Source: Methanospirillum lacunae
GTDB taxonomy: Archaea; Halobacteriota; Methanomicrobia; Methanomicrobiales; Methanospirillaceae
Length of the DNA stretch: 64,000 nt
Strand: one strand, 5' to 3'
Assembly: GCF_046195335.1 (NCBI RefSeq)
Contig: NZ_CP176093.1
The notes under the pieces: generated by a model
Seen by the model: only the letters and a program-made list of their open reading frames with translations
The model's database searches: none
Told to the model about the DNA's origin: nothing
Made by a program: the position numbers and the translations under genes
Shown: positions 35,936 to 44,919 of the stretch, in pieces
Position numbering within the stretch: position 1 is the first letter of the stretch
How the letters are laid out: each line of letters begins with the position of its first letter

Positions 35936-37558
35936 ATGGATTCTTCTCTCTCTGAAACTGAACGTCTTATCGTCTCTTATCTTCAGACACATTCCCCGGA
36001 AGAGTGTATGCTTGACAAAATATCCCTGGGAATCGGAAAAAGCAGGGCTACTGTCCTTAAATATCTCAACACACTCTATGCACTCTCAATACTGGACTTC
36101 AAGATCATTGGAAGAAATAAACTCTGGTTGGTCCGGGATTCATCGGTACCTTCAGAAAAGAACCTGCAAACAATAATTGCCCAAAGAACACAGAATAATT
36201 TTTCTTCTCTGGTATCACAGGCATCTGAACTTCATGATCTCACACTTCGGAGATTGGTATTATCCGATTCATTGGATAACTCTGATCAGGTGATACTAAC
36301 AATCAACAGCGATTATACTATCATTTCAGCAAACCAGGAATTTCAATCTGTATTTCCTGATACGTATTCAATCAGGGACATTATTCTTCCAGAGAAACTC
36401 AAACAATTTGATCATGCCATACGAGCAGCCTTTCTTGGAGAAGAGATAGAATTAACCCTTGAGCTCCAGGAAAAACCCGGGATAATCCGGTTGTTCAGGC
36501 TATCATTATTCCCATCAAAAGAGAAGAAAAATTTCCCATACCTCGTTATTATCGGAGAAGACATTTCGTTTCATCGGACACAAAAAAAGCAGGAAACCCT
36601 GCTGTATCTTATCAGGTCAGCGGTGAATATTGAAAGCAGGGATGAACTTTTATCCCTCATGATGACAGGAATCCAGGATTCGCTACTTTCATATCGCCAA
36701 GGTTTGGTTTTGCTATCAAATCATACTCTGATTTATAAAACAGCAGAAGTTACACCTGCAGGACTCCAGGAACTTACTCACAATATTGATAAGGCAGCCA
36801 GCCTCTGTGAAACACAGATCATTACATTAGAGAACCCTGGCTCATTTTTCCAGGAATTTCCCGATAATTCTGATTTAAAATACCTTATCATAGTTCCCCT
36901 TCTTGAAGGTGAACAAACCATAGGTTCTATCCTTTTGTTTACTGATCATGAAGTAAACCGGGTGAATGTTGAATATGTTGAGATTATCGCAGATGAGATA
37001 GCTAATTTTCTTAAAGTTCAACGTCTGGAACATGAACGTTCCGAACTTATTCACTCATTAGAAGCAATAAACCGGATATCTGAAATTCTCAATACAGATG
37101 GGAATGAGGCATCACTGCTAGGAAATTCTATCGATAGTGCGATGGAGATCCTTGGATTTGATGTTGGGTGTGTATACCTGATGGATGAGGATATGGCCTT
37201 AACGCCAGCTGTCCAGCGGAACATGCCTGACAGACTTCGTGATCTCTGTATGTCTGGTCATTTTTCATCGTTGTTTGATAAGGCATGCCAAAGAAATTCT
37301 GTTTTGTACATTATAAAGAATAGTCCTGAATTTGCTGCGTTAGGTCCCGATATTGAACAGATTGGAGTTAAAACTATCCTGGTTCTTCCGATACGGGTTG
37401 GCAATACCATTCTGGGTCTTTTGAACATGGGAAGCAGAGAAGAAAAGATCTATTACAAAGGAAGTCTTGACAACATTTCGTCGCTTGGTATGCAGCTTGG
37501 AATAGCTCTTGAACGGACAAGACTCGCTCATGCTGCTATATCCGGTAACCACGTCTAA
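35936..37558 (+). CDS. HTH-PAS-GAF-GAF sensor regulator
   Basis: 540 aa. Residues ~5-70 are a winged-helix domain (TERLIVSYLQTHSPEECMLDKISLGIGKSRATVLKYLNTL). Residues ~115-215 are a PAS domain (VILTINSDYTIISANQEFQSVF through LVIIGEDISFHRTQ). Two GAF domains follow, ~225-360 (LIRSAVNIESRDELLSLMMTGI; YLIIVPLLEGEQTIGSILLF) and ~375-535 (INRISEILNTDGNEASLLG; TILVLPIRVGNTILGLLNMGS). No output domain other than the HTH is present, so it is a one-component regulator. The palindromic O2 site abuts its ATG and there is no ribosome binding site, which is consistent with a leaderless transcript. It probably controls itself and the divergent DUF169 operon. Confidence 0.82.
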   Translation: MDSSLSETERLIVSYLQTHSPEECMLDKISLGIGKSRATVLKYLNTLYALSILDFKIIGRNKLWLVRDSSVPSEKNLQTIIAQRTQNNFSSLVSQASELHDLTLRRLVLSDSLDNSDQVILTINSDYTIISANQEFQSVFPDTYSIRDIILPEKLKQFDHAIRAAFLGEEIELTLELQEKPGIIRLFRLSLFPSKEKKNFPYLVIIGEDISFHRTQKKQETLLYLIRSAVNIESRDELLSLMMTGIQDSLLSYRQGLVLLSNHTLIYKTAEVTPAGLQELTHNIDKAASLCETQIITLENPGSFFQEFPDNSDLKYLIIVPLLEGEQTIGSILLFTDHEVNRVNVEYVEIIADEIANFLKVQRLEHERSELIHSLEAINRISEILNTDGNEASLLGNSIDSAMEILGFDVGCVYLMDEDMALTPAVQRNMPDRLRDLCMSGHFSSLFDKACQRNSVLYIIKNSPEFAALGPDIEQIGVKTILVLPIRVGNTILGLLNMGSREEKIYYKGSLDNISSLGMQLGIALERTRLAHAAISGNHV

Positions 37559-37696
37559 AATTATTATTATCTTTTTGATTTTTTACATTATAAAATGCGT
37601 TTCAGTTTATGAATAATACTGAAATACTGATGGGTATGTGAGAAAGACTTAATGCTGATATCACCCTTCTTTCTCCTTATTTAAGGAGTGTAAATC

Positions 37697-38296
37697 ATGG
37701 ACTTTACAGACATCGTAATGAAGCGTTATGCTACCAAGAAGTTTGACGGCCGGAAGATTCCTGATGACCTGATTGATAAATTAATTGATTTAATCAGGTT
37801 TGCCCCTTCTGCATTGAATCTTCAGCCCTGGAAGATCAAGGTGATTGTCGATCAGAAGATCAAAGAAGAGTTGAAACCTGCAGCATTCGACCAGGAACAG
37901 ATCACCAGTTGTTCGCATCTGCTGGTATTTTGCGCTGATCCTGATTACAACAGTCTGATTAAAAGACTTGGTGATCTATTAAAGAAGAACCATGTTCCTG
38001 ATGAGACACAGAATATGATCGTATCCATGGCCAGGAGTTTTGCCGACCAGATGACACCAGAACAGCAGTTTGCCTGGTCACAGGCACAAACGTATCTTGC
38101 TCTTGGAAATGCAGTAAACGGATCTAAAGCACTTGGATTCGACTCGTGTCCAATGGGAGGGTTTAATCCGGCAGAGTTTGCCCGGATTCTGAATATTCCT
38201 GCTCCCCTGGTTCCTGTCATGCTCTGTCCGGTTGGATATGCCGCTGATACCCCTATGCCAAAGGTCAGGTATCCAAAAGAGGATATTCTGTTCTGA
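37697..38296 (+). CDS. Nitroreductase-family flavoprotein, copy 1
   Basis: 199 aa. The N-terminus MDFTDIVMKRYATKKFDGRKIPDDLIDKL and the following FAPSALNLQPWKIKVI match the FMN-binding start of the nitroreductase family (K/R-R-Y-x-T-K-K-F; PSxxNxQPW). The C-terminal ALGFDSCPMGGFNPAEFARIL is the usual flavin-contacting loop. It should be an FMN-dependent NAD(P)H oxidoreductase acting on nitroaromatics, quinones or similar. AAGGAGTG lies 11 bases upstream of the ATG. It stands 138 bp after the HTH-PAS-GAF gene in the same direction. It is not close in sequence to the second nitroreductase at 39347. Confidence 0.88.
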   Translation: MDFTDIVMKRYATKKFDGRKIPDDLIDKLIDLIRFAPSALNLQPWKIKVIVDQKIKEELKPAAFDQEQITSCSHLLVFCADPDYNSLIKRLGDLLKKNHVPDETQNMIVSMARSFADQMTPEQQFAWSQAQTYLALGNAVNGSKALGFDSCPMGGFNPAEFARILNIPAPLVPVMLCPVGYAADTPMPKVRYPKEDILF

Positions 38297-38611
38297 TACT
38301 TATTGAAATGGAAAAATTCAACAGGATATCATTCTCTAATTTCTTTAATTTCTCAATTTTTTTGTCCAGCCATGTATAAATCGTTATATAACCTGCCGGT
38401 TTGTATCATTGATATTCAATGGATTGTATTGTAACACCTGTTTAGGAAATGTTTTCACATGAGAATCTCCTGTTCTATCAACATATTCTCCTTATAATAA
38501 TTCAAACGAAATCGGACCACAATCATTATGGTGTTCAAAACACATTCACAATTGTATCATGAGAGTATCGTGAACAAAAGGTAATTATAGAGAAGCAAAA
38601 GGGGAACTTGA
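38297..38611. other. Intergenic region, 315 bp
   Basis: It contains a TTCAAACGAA motif at 38501-38510, 111 bp before the isochorismatase-family gene. A T-rich tract follows the nitroreductase gene near 38340-38360. No gene recognised. Confidence 0.4.
38501..38510 (+). promoter_or_regulatory. TTCAAACGAA motif, copy 3
   Basis: Exact copy in the upstream region of the isochorismatase-family gene. Confidence 0.35.
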
Positions 38612-39229
38612 ATGTCAAATCAAAACAATGGAAATCTTGAACTGCTCGCCGACAATAATAGTGTCCTTGTCCTCATAGACTACCAACCCACGATGTTTTC
38701 AGGAGTTGCATCTGGAGATAAAACAATTATCAGAAATGCTGCGTATTGCGCTGCTAAGGCTGCACAGATACTGAATATTCCAGTTGTTTTATCAACAATT
38801 AATCCGCAAAGCAATGGAAATTTCCTTGAAGAAGTAACTGCATTATTTCCGAACCAGGAAGTGTATGCCAGAGTAATTCCGGGGTTTGATGCGTTTGAAG
38901 ATGAAAAGACCTGGAATGCATTCAAAGTAACCGGACGTAAAAAAATGGTCGTTTCCGGTCTCTGGACAAGCATGTGCTTTGCGTATACTGCCCTGCACGG
39001 ACTAAAAGAGGGATATGAGGTCTATGGATTAATGGACGCAGCCGGAGATTCCACGCCTGATGCTCATCGGTATGGAATCGAACGGATGCTTCAGGCTGGA
39101 GTTATTCCTATCACTGTTGAATCACTCGTTTCTGAATGGATGCATGCCTGGTCAAATCCAAAAGCCGGTGAATTGGTAAAGGAAGTGTACTCAAAGTATG
39201 GCTATATGATAGGACTTGGACGGGTCTGA
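38612..39229 (+). CDS. Isochorismatase-family cysteine hydrolase
   Basis: 205 aa. The catalytic triad of the family is visible: Asp in VLVLIDYQPTMF, Lys in TGRKKMVVSG, and Cys in LWTSMCFAYTALHGL. The conserved cis-peptide region and the GYEVYGLMDAAGDST segment also fit. The pattern is closest to the YcaC-like subgroup, whose substrates are poorly defined, rather than nicotinamidase. AAAAGGGGAACTTGA precedes the ATG as a plausible ribosome site. Neighbours are nitroreductases, suggesting a detoxification or salvage context (inference). Confidence 0.85.
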   Translation: MSNQNNGNLELLADNNSVLVLIDYQPTMFSGVASGDKTIIRNAAYCAAKAAQILNIPVVLSTINPQSNGNFLEEVTALFPNQEVYARVIPGFDAFEDEKTWNAFKVTGRKKMVVSGLWTSMCFAYTALHGLKEGYEVYGLMDAAGDSTPDAHRYGIERMLQAGVIPITVESLVSEWMHAWSNPKAGELVKEVYSKYGYMIGLGRV

Positions 39230-39346
39230 TTTTATCGAAGAGTCATTGATGAGAATTGTAGCCCGAAAATGTAAAACTGTATACTAATGATTTGAGGGAT
39301 TTAGAATATATTATAACCAAATCCCTCATTTATACCTAATTTTACC

Positions 39347-39922
39347 TTATTTGATCCAGGTTATCAGTGCAGGCTTTTTGTCATGAGCATCCGGTTTTTC
39401 ATCAGGGTATCCAAACACTATAGTCCCAACCGGAGAATATCCCTCAGGGATACGAAATCCTGCCATGATTTCAGGGTTATCATATGCTACTTCGGTTGAC
39501 CCAATCCAGCAGCTTCCAATTCCTAACGCATGTGCAGCAAGCATCATATTTTCTGCACAAAGAGAGCAATCAATCTCTCTGAACCTGCTGGAACTCTTCC
39601 CGATTACCATTACCATGAGAGGGGCATGATAATAAATAGAGTATCCTTCACTAGAGAGGAGTTCTCTAAATTCATCTGACATCCCATCATGGGCATCTTT
39701 CATCAGAGATATCATGATGGGTTTGCAATAATCTGAGACTTTTTGCATGAAGTCCATATTTTGAATGACAATGAATGCCCAGGGCTGAAGAGCAAGAGCT
39801 GACGGAGCATATGTACCTGCCTTAATGATCTGTGTAATAACCTCATCCGGAATTTTATCAGACTTAAATTTCCTGATACTCCGCCTTGTCATAATAAGAT
39901 CAAGTGGTTCTCCCATAGTCAT
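39347..39922 (-). CDS. Nitroreductase-family flavoprotein, copy 2
   Basis: 191 aa. MTRRSIRKFKSDKIPDEVITQIIKAGTYAPSALALQPWAFIVI is a classic nitroreductase N-terminus. LCAENMMLAAHALGIGSCWIGS and FRIPEGYSPVGTIVFGYPDE are the expected later motifs. It should bind FMN as a dimer. The ATG at 39922 may be replaced by one three codons later (MGEPL is preceded by MT). It is convergent with the isochorismatase gene and 67 bp downstream of the DUF2284 gene, with which it may be co-transcribed. Confidence 0.88.
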   Translation of the reverse strand: MTMGEPLDLIMTRRSIRKFKSDKIPDEVITQIIKAGTYAPSALALQPWAFIVIQNMDFMQKVSDYCKPIMISLMKDAHDGMSDEFRELLSSEGYSIYYHAPLMVMVIGKSSSRFREIDCSLCAENMMLAAHALGIGSCWIGSTEVAYDNPEIMAGFRIPEGYSPVGTIVFGYPDEKPDAHDKKPALITWIK

Positions 39923-39989
39923 ATACCAAGTAAACTCCTGATGCAGAGATATAAGTATCGTTTCTTTTTATTTTAAATAATGAAAGAGT

Positions 39990-40625
39990 TTAATTAATTA
40001 ATAGAAGGGTAATCCTGTCAGGAGGTATGGGACAGGGAAACGTGATCTGCATTCCGGCATTTTGAGCGGTTTTGATAATGTTTATTCCCACTGCCTCGAT
40101 GGAATATCTGAGTTCTGATGGGTGCACACACACTCCTCCTTTAATATTGCAGGATTTGCAATGATCGCAACAATCTACCGTAAATACCTGAGCTAAAGGA
40201 TTACCTGCAAGAAATGCTGTTCGTTCTAATTCAAGCATTATGTCATGAATTTTTCTGGATTCCTCATTTAATGCATCATTGAATTGGAAAGTTCTCTCCC
40301 TGATATCCTGCGAAACTGTAGGATCAGTTCTATTTCTCAGCAGCGAATAAACAACATCTGGTTCTGCAATAACTGAGGATTGAAATCTTATCAGAAGGGC
40401 ATCCTGATATTCCAGTACCATTTGTTTAAATTCTGATGCTGTTGGAGCAAAAGGCGGACAAGAAAAACGTTGCCCATATGAAGGACATCCGGTCTTACAT
40501 TTAAGCTGCACACGCTCCTCAATAACAATGTCAGATGTTTGAATAAGAATTGCATCAGTTGCTCCGGCAGATTTTACTGCTTCGACTAAATAGCCGTATT
40601 GTTTATCAGGTTCTTGACAAATCAT
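39990..40625 (-). CDS. DUF2284 metal-binding protein
   Basis: 211 aa. CKTGCPSYGQRFSCPPFAP near the N-terminus and a C-terminal CCDHCKSCNIKGGVCVHP block give a dense set of cysteines typical of DUF2284, a family predicted to bind an iron-sulfur cluster or other metal. It probably has a redox role. No membrane segment or signal peptide is present. The same strand continues into a nitroreductase 67 bp further on, so a two-gene unit is likely. Function unknown beyond this. Confidence 0.82.
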   Translation of the reverse strand: MICQEPDKQYGYLVEAVKSAGATDAILIQTSDIVIEERVQLKCKTGCPSYGQRFSCPPFAPTASEFKQMVLEYQDALLIRFQSSVIAEPDVVYSLLRNRTDPTVSQDIRERTFQFNDALNEESRKIHDIMLELERTAFLAGNPLAQVFTVDCCDHCKSCNIKGGVCVHPSELRYSIEAVGINIIKTAQNAGMQITFPCPIPPDRITLLLIN

Positions 40626-40852
40626 ATCTCAACTATCCTTTTTCTTGGTATTCATCAATCATATGTTTTTTTAAAAAAATTTCTTGAAAGTGAGATCTTC
40701 TGTACCTGTTATTCAAAGTTATATGACTCAAATCCGATGATTATATATTTTATTTCTGTTAAAACCAGGTTCTAGTCCCAAACATAAATACATGACCTTG
40801 AGGAGAAGACATCATTGTATTCAATATTTGATCAGTATCGCTTACCCATATA

Positions 40853-40874
40853 ATCAGTATGAAAAAATACTGAT
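40853..40874. promoter_or_regulatory. Perfect 8-bp inverted repeat
   Basis: ATCAGTAT-GAAAAA-ATACTGAT. A further direct copy of ATCAGTAT lies at 40831-40838. It could be an operator array for either divergent gene. Confidence 0.4.
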
Positions 40875-41100
40875 ATCGTCACTGATTATCCATAAACCTC
40901 CTTGAACTACTGAATATCTCAACTTTTTAAAATCCGGATAAAAACTGGAGAAATTAAAAAGATAAAACTGATCTATGGATATATGACTCTACGATGTGGT
41001 GAAGTTGTATACTATGTGACAACTTATGTACGAGGTAATCTACAGATCTGCCTCTATTGATTTTTTTCTCTCATGGTAAAAGCGTAAATACTATCTCTAT

Positions 41101-41110
41101 TTCAAACGAA
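41101..41110 (+). promoter_or_regulatory. TTCAAACGAA motif, copy 4
   Basis: Exact copy only 22 bp before the ATG of the Yip1-type gene, so it lies in the promoter or leader of the ABC exporter operon. Confidence 0.4.
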
Positions 41111-41131
41111 TAATGAACAGGGCAGGACAAG

Positions 41132-41791
41132 ATGTTACAGATATTATTATCACCAAAACAATTCTTTGAATTGTGTGCCGGATCAGAACCATCTCTGAAA
41201 AAACCTGCAGTAATAATTCTGCTGATCTCGATCTTCACTGGCTTTAGCGGTTATCTGGTGGGTGAAATCACCGGTCGGATGTTATCCGGATTTATGGAAG
41301 GATTGCAACTTATCACTGCAATAAGTACATCAATAACATCCTTTTTGGCTGTATGGATAATGTGGCTTGTAGCAGCCGTTGTCCTTATGATAATGGTAAA
41401 AATTCTGAAAGGAACTGGTTCATTTAAACGGTATGCTGAAATTGCCGGGTACGGGATGCTTCCTCAGCTTATCGGGGCAATAATAAGTACAGGTCTGGCG
41501 TGGTGGTATCTGCCAAAAATTCAGGTCTCTCCGATAAAAGGTACAGATCCTATACAAATCCAGGCACATATGACTGATTTTATGAAAAATCCCCTGATGC
41601 AGGAATATACCATTCTTTCAACAATATTATCAATAATATTTCTTCTTTGGGCTGCAAACATTGCTGCCATTGGCGTGGAAAAATGTTGTGGCTTATCAGC
41701 AAAACAATCCATAATTGCCGTCGGTCTGCCTGTGGCATTATATTTTATATACTCTCTTTATACTGTTTCTACATTGATTGGATGGCTTTGA
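41132..41791 (+). CDS. Yip1-family membrane protein
   Basis: 219 aa with five hydrophobic segments: ~28-48, ~60-80, ~88-105, ~115-140 and a final pair after ~165. The opening LLSPKQFFELCAGSEPSLKKPAVIILL and the KRYAEIAGYGMLPQLIGAI segment are characteristic of archaeal Yip1-domain proteins. Its role is unknown, though such genes often precede ABC exporters in methanogens. Its TGA is followed directly by the ATG of the next gene, and it is the first gene of a four-gene operon. Confidence 0.8.
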   Translation: MLQILLSPKQFFELCAGSEPSLKKPAVIILLISIFTGFSGYLVGEITGRMLSGFMEGLQLITAISTSITSFLAVWIMWLVAAVVLMIMVKILKGTGSFKRYAEIAGYGMLPQLIGAIISTGLAWWYLPKIQVSPIKGTDPIQIQAHMTDFMKNPLMQEYTILSTILSIIFLLWAANIAAIGVEKCCGLSAKQSIIAVGLPVALYFIYSLYTVSTLIGWL

Positions 41792-42946
41792 ATGAGATTT
41801 TCAATCATCTTTTTATTTCTGATATTCCTGGCTCTGGCACCAGTATATGGAGAAACCACAGTTGATCCGGTTGCTGCAGCTGCCCAGGTTCAGGTAAATT
41901 CAATCAGTATCGATCCAGAAGTGCTGATGCCGCTTGATACAGCCGTAGTAACCATCGTTCTTAATAATTCAGGTCAGGAAGCAGTTCCCATTAATCATGC
42001 ATTAATGTATGATAAGAACCTGGATATCCTCTCTGACAATTATGAAAAAGTTGGATCAATCGGAGCAGGAAATACTCTGAAGCTTGAATATACCATCCAG
42101 GCAAAGGGAGATACCGGTATCTTTTATCCTATCCTTTCTCTTGATTTTCGCGGAGCACATTTCCTGAGATATCCATTCAGGGTCCAGGTACAGAAAGATC
42201 CGATTGAGATGTCTGTTCTTTCAAAACCAGAAATTTTTGTTGAAGGAAAGAAGGATATCGTTCAGCTCCATATTGGAAATCCCAGGGATAACACTGTTTC
42301 AGGAGTGACGATTACAGCAAATGGTACCGGACATGAAATTACACCATTATCGTATTTCATTGGTGCACTCGGTTCAGATGATGCTGTTGATATTCCCTTT
42401 AATATCACCCCGTATGGTAACAAGTCAGTCCAGTTTACCCTTGAATACCAGAACGGAATCAATCAGCATAATATCACATATACTCTGCCAATAGTTCTTG
42501 GAGAAAGCAGGAAACATGCAAATCCGGTTCTTTCAAATGTAATCATCACCGACGAGGGTGAATTTTTCAGAGTTACCGGTGATGTAACGAACTCCGGGCT
42601 TGAAACTGCAAACGGTGTAGAGGTTACCTCTGCTGCTCCGGCAAATCCGATCTTCCCGTATAAACTCTATGCAGTTGGAGCTCTGAAGCCGGATGACTTC
42701 TCAAGTTTTGAGATAACATTTAAGGCAGACGCCAATACGACGGAAGTTCCTCTTCAGACAAGTTTCAAGGATAGAGATGGAAATATCTTCTCTTCAGATA
42801 CAAAATTGGAACTCCCTCATAAAGATACGATTACTGAAAAAGAACAGCCATCTCAACTGCCAGAAAAAACAATCTACCTAATCCCTGTCGGCCTCCTTCT
42901 GCTGGTTATTATTGCAATCTGGTACAGCAGGCGCAATAAAGCATGA
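41792..42946 (+). CDS. Exported S-layer-type beta-sandwich protein with C-terminal anchor
   Basis: 384 aa. Signal peptide at residues 1-20 (IIFLFLIFLALAPVYG). The mature part has three or four immunoglobulin-like/CARDB-type beta-sandwich domains: ~35-130 (DTAVVTIVLNNSGQEAVPINHA), ~135-235 (VQLHIGNPRDNTVSGVTITANG) and ~245-345 (FFRVTGDVTNSGLETANGVEV). A Pro-rich linker leads to one transmembrane helix at ~360-378 (IYLIPVGLLLLVIIAIWY) and a positively charged tail. This is the COG1361 S-layer-domain layout often encoded next to MacB-type exporters. It probably acts outside the membrane as the exporter's accessory protein. It overlaps the ATPase gene by 4 bp (ATGA). Confidence 0.82.
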   Translation: MRFSIIFLFLIFLALAPVYGETTVDPVAAAAQVQVNSISIDPEVLMPLDTAVVTIVLNNSGQEAVPINHALMYDKNLDILSDNYEKVGSIGAGNTLKLEYTIQAKGDTGIFYPILSLDFRGAHFLRYPFRVQVQKDPIEMSVLSKPEIFVEGKKDIVQLHIGNPRDNTVSGVTITANGTGHEITPLSYFIGALGSDDAVDIPFNITPYGNKSVQFTLEYQNGINQHNITYTLPIVLGESRKHANPVLSNVIITDEGEFFRVTGDVTNSGLETANGVEVTSAAPANPIFPYKLYAVGALKPDDFSSFEITFKADANTTEVPLQTSFKDRDGNIFSSDTKLELPHKDTITEKEQPSQLPEKTIYLIPVGLLLLVIIAIWYSRRNKA

Positions 42947-43647
42947 CCATGCCAATCATGACTGATACTGAACCGGTCATGGAATTCATTGGGGTATCAA
43001 AAATTTATCCCCTTTCTTCTGAAAATGTCACAGCCCTTTCTGATATTTCTCTGAAGGTGTTTTCAGGAGAATTTATTGCAATCATGGGACCTTCGGGATC
43101 CGGCAAATCAACGCTTCTCAATATGATGGGCTGTCTTGATGTTCCTTCTAAAGGAGATGTGTACATCAGGGGCCGGAGTATCAAATCATTATCAGATGAT
43201 CAACTGACAACATTGCGAAGAGATGAACTTGGTTTTATATTTCAACAGTTTAATCTGATACCTCTTCTAAATGCACTTGAAAATGTGCGGTATCCACTTA
43301 TTCTTAAGAATGGCATGACAGCTTCCAGAGAACGGTGCCAGGAAATATTGTCAGCAGTTGGGCTTGCACCAGCACTCTGGAATCACAGGCCAAACCAACT
43401 TTCCGGAGGACAACAGCAACGAGTGGCTATCGCCAGGTCTCTCATAAATAATCCGGCAATTCTCTTGTGTGATGAGCCTACCGGTAACCTGGATACAAAA
43501 ACCGGTCAGGCCATTATGGCACTGCTTGAACGACTGTGTCATGATGAAGGAAAAACCATCATCATGGTCACTCACGATCCGAAAACCGCAGAATATGCAC
43601 ACAGGGTTATCCGGATAGAAGATGGCCATATTCAGGAGGAGACCTAA
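42943..43647 (+). CDS. MacB/LolD-type ABC transporter ATP-binding protein
   Basis: 234 aa. Walker A GPSGSGKST, Q-loop FIFQQFNLIP, signature LSGGQQQRVAIARSL, Walker B ILLCDEPTGNLD and the switch His in IIMVTHDPKTAEYA are all intact. The sequence belongs to the LolD/MacB class that powers FtsX-like permeases. The first in-frame ATG overlaps the upstream gene (ATGA). A second at the MPIM position and a third at MTD are also possible starts, the difference being only a few residues. It forms a complex with the permease encoded immediately downstream. Confidence 0.93.
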   Translation: MTMPIMTDTEPVMEFIGVSKIYPLSSENVTALSDISLKVFSGEFIAIMGPSGSGKSTLLNMMGCLDVPSKGDVYIRGRSIKSLSDDQLTTLRRDELGFIFQQFNLIPLLNALENVRYPLILKNGMTASRERCQEILSAVGLAPALWNHRPNQLSGGQQQRVAIARSLINNPAILLCDEPTGNLDTKTGQAIMALLERLCHDEGKTIIMVTHDPKTAEYAHRVIRIEDGHIQEET

Positions 43648-44822
43648 TGGCCGGAGGTTCACTCTTTTTCAGTCTTGCTATCAGGAATCTGCAGATGCAC
43701 TGGCTTCGTTCTCTTTTAGCCGCAATTGGAATTATAATTGGTGTGATGGCAATTTCCTCAATGGGAATCCTGGGAAATGCATTCTCACTCTCTATTACAA
43801 AATCACTTTCTGATGTCGGGGATTCTATTATTGTCACTCCTCATGTCGGATACCAGGGCGGAATGAGCAGCACCACAACAAGTGAACGCCTGACAGACAG
43901 GCAGCTTGAATTGATTCGCCGGGCTGCTGCTAATAGTAAGGTGTTTCCGATTTATGCCGGTGGAGACCGGATAAAAGTTCAGCGTGATACACTGTATGCA
44001 ACGGTATATGGGATAGATCCCAAGGATCTTCCAACTCTCCTGGAGATTGATAAAGGACAATATCTTCGTGGATCTTCAGGGGTCATGATCGGATCCAAAC
44101 TTGCCAAGGATAATAATCTGACAATTGGATCACGGCTATTAATTGGTGAAACTGAAACCGGTATCCGGGTTGTTGGAATCCTAAAAGAGCGGGGAATGGG
44201 ATTTGATATCAATCCGGATAATGCAATTATCACCTCTGATATCTGGTACCGTGATTATTATGACGTTAAAGGTCATGATCAGGCTATCATTAAAGCATCA
44301 GATATCAAGGAGATAGAACAGATTAAAGGATCAATCGAGAAACAACTCAACAAAAGGGAAACTGAAGTTGATGTGTATGATACCAGAATGATCCTTAATT
44401 CGATATCAACTACATTCAGTCAGATCACTCTGTTTACGATGGCAATAGGGGGGATTTCTCTTATCGTTGCCGGTGTATCAATCTTTAATGTGATGATGAT
44501 GTCTGTTATGGAGCGATACAAGGAGATTGGCATTCTCAGATCCATCGGGACAAAAAGAGCAGAAGTAAGAAGTATGTTTATTTATGAAGCGTTTCTCCTT
44601 GGATTGACAGGATCTGTGGTAGGAGGAATTCTCAGTTTTGGAGCCGGTTACCTGGTGGTTGCTCTGCTCCTTAAGGATGTATCATATCTGTACAATCCGG
44701 CTTCCCTTATTCAGATTCCTTATGGTATGGCTTTTGGTATTGTCACAAGTATGTTATCCGGTTTGTATCCGGCATGGAAAGCATCAAGTCTTAATCCAAT
44801 AGATGCTCTCAGACATGAATAA
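43647..44822 (+). CDS. MacB/FtsX-type ABC transporter permease
   Basis: 391 aa. The topology is typical: one N-terminal membrane helix (~20-42, LRSLLAAIGIIIGVMAISSMGIL), a large external MacB-like domain (~45-265), and three C-terminal helices (~270-295, ~320-345, ~355-375). VAGVSIFNVMMMSVMERYKEIGILRSIG and the closing GLYPAWKASSLNPIDALRHE are FtsX signatures. It should act mechanically in export of, or signalling through, an unknown substrate together with the ATPase and the Yip1 and S-layer-type proteins. Its ATG shares one base with the TAA of the ATPase gene. Confidence 0.92.
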   Translation: MAGGSLFFSLAIRNLQMHWLRSLLAAIGIIIGVMAISSMGILGNAFSLSITKSLSDVGDSIIVTPHVGYQGGMSSTTTSERLTDRQLELIRRAAANSKVFPIYAGGDRIKVQRDTLYATVYGIDPKDLPTLLEIDKGQYLRGSSGVMIGSKLAKDNNLTIGSRLLIGETETGIRVVGILKERGMGFDINPDNAIITSDIWYRDYYDVKGHDQAIIKASDIKEIEQIKGSIEKQLNKRETEVDVYDTRMILNSISTTFSQITLFTMAIGGISLIVAGVSIFNVMMMSVMERYKEIGILRSIGTKRAEVRSMFIYEAFLLGLTGSVVGGILSFGAGYLVVALLLKDVSYLYNPASLIQIPYGMAFGIVTSMLSGLYPAWKASSLNPIDALRHE

Positions 44823-44919
44823 TTTTTTATCTGCAACTATTTTTTTTGATTGATGATCCGGAGTATCTGATTGTCATTCCCGTGATACATGAAGCAACTT
44901 CGTTCTCCAGATAAAGAAA

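Larger units (their letters stand above)
40626..41131. other. Intergenic region between divergent genes, 506 bp
   Basis: No gene recognised. It holds a hairpin at 40853-40874 with an extra half-site at 40831, an AGTTGT...ACAACT inverted repeat near 41005-41030, and a TTCAAACGAA motif at 41101 directly upstream of the Yip1-type gene. Confidence 0.45.
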
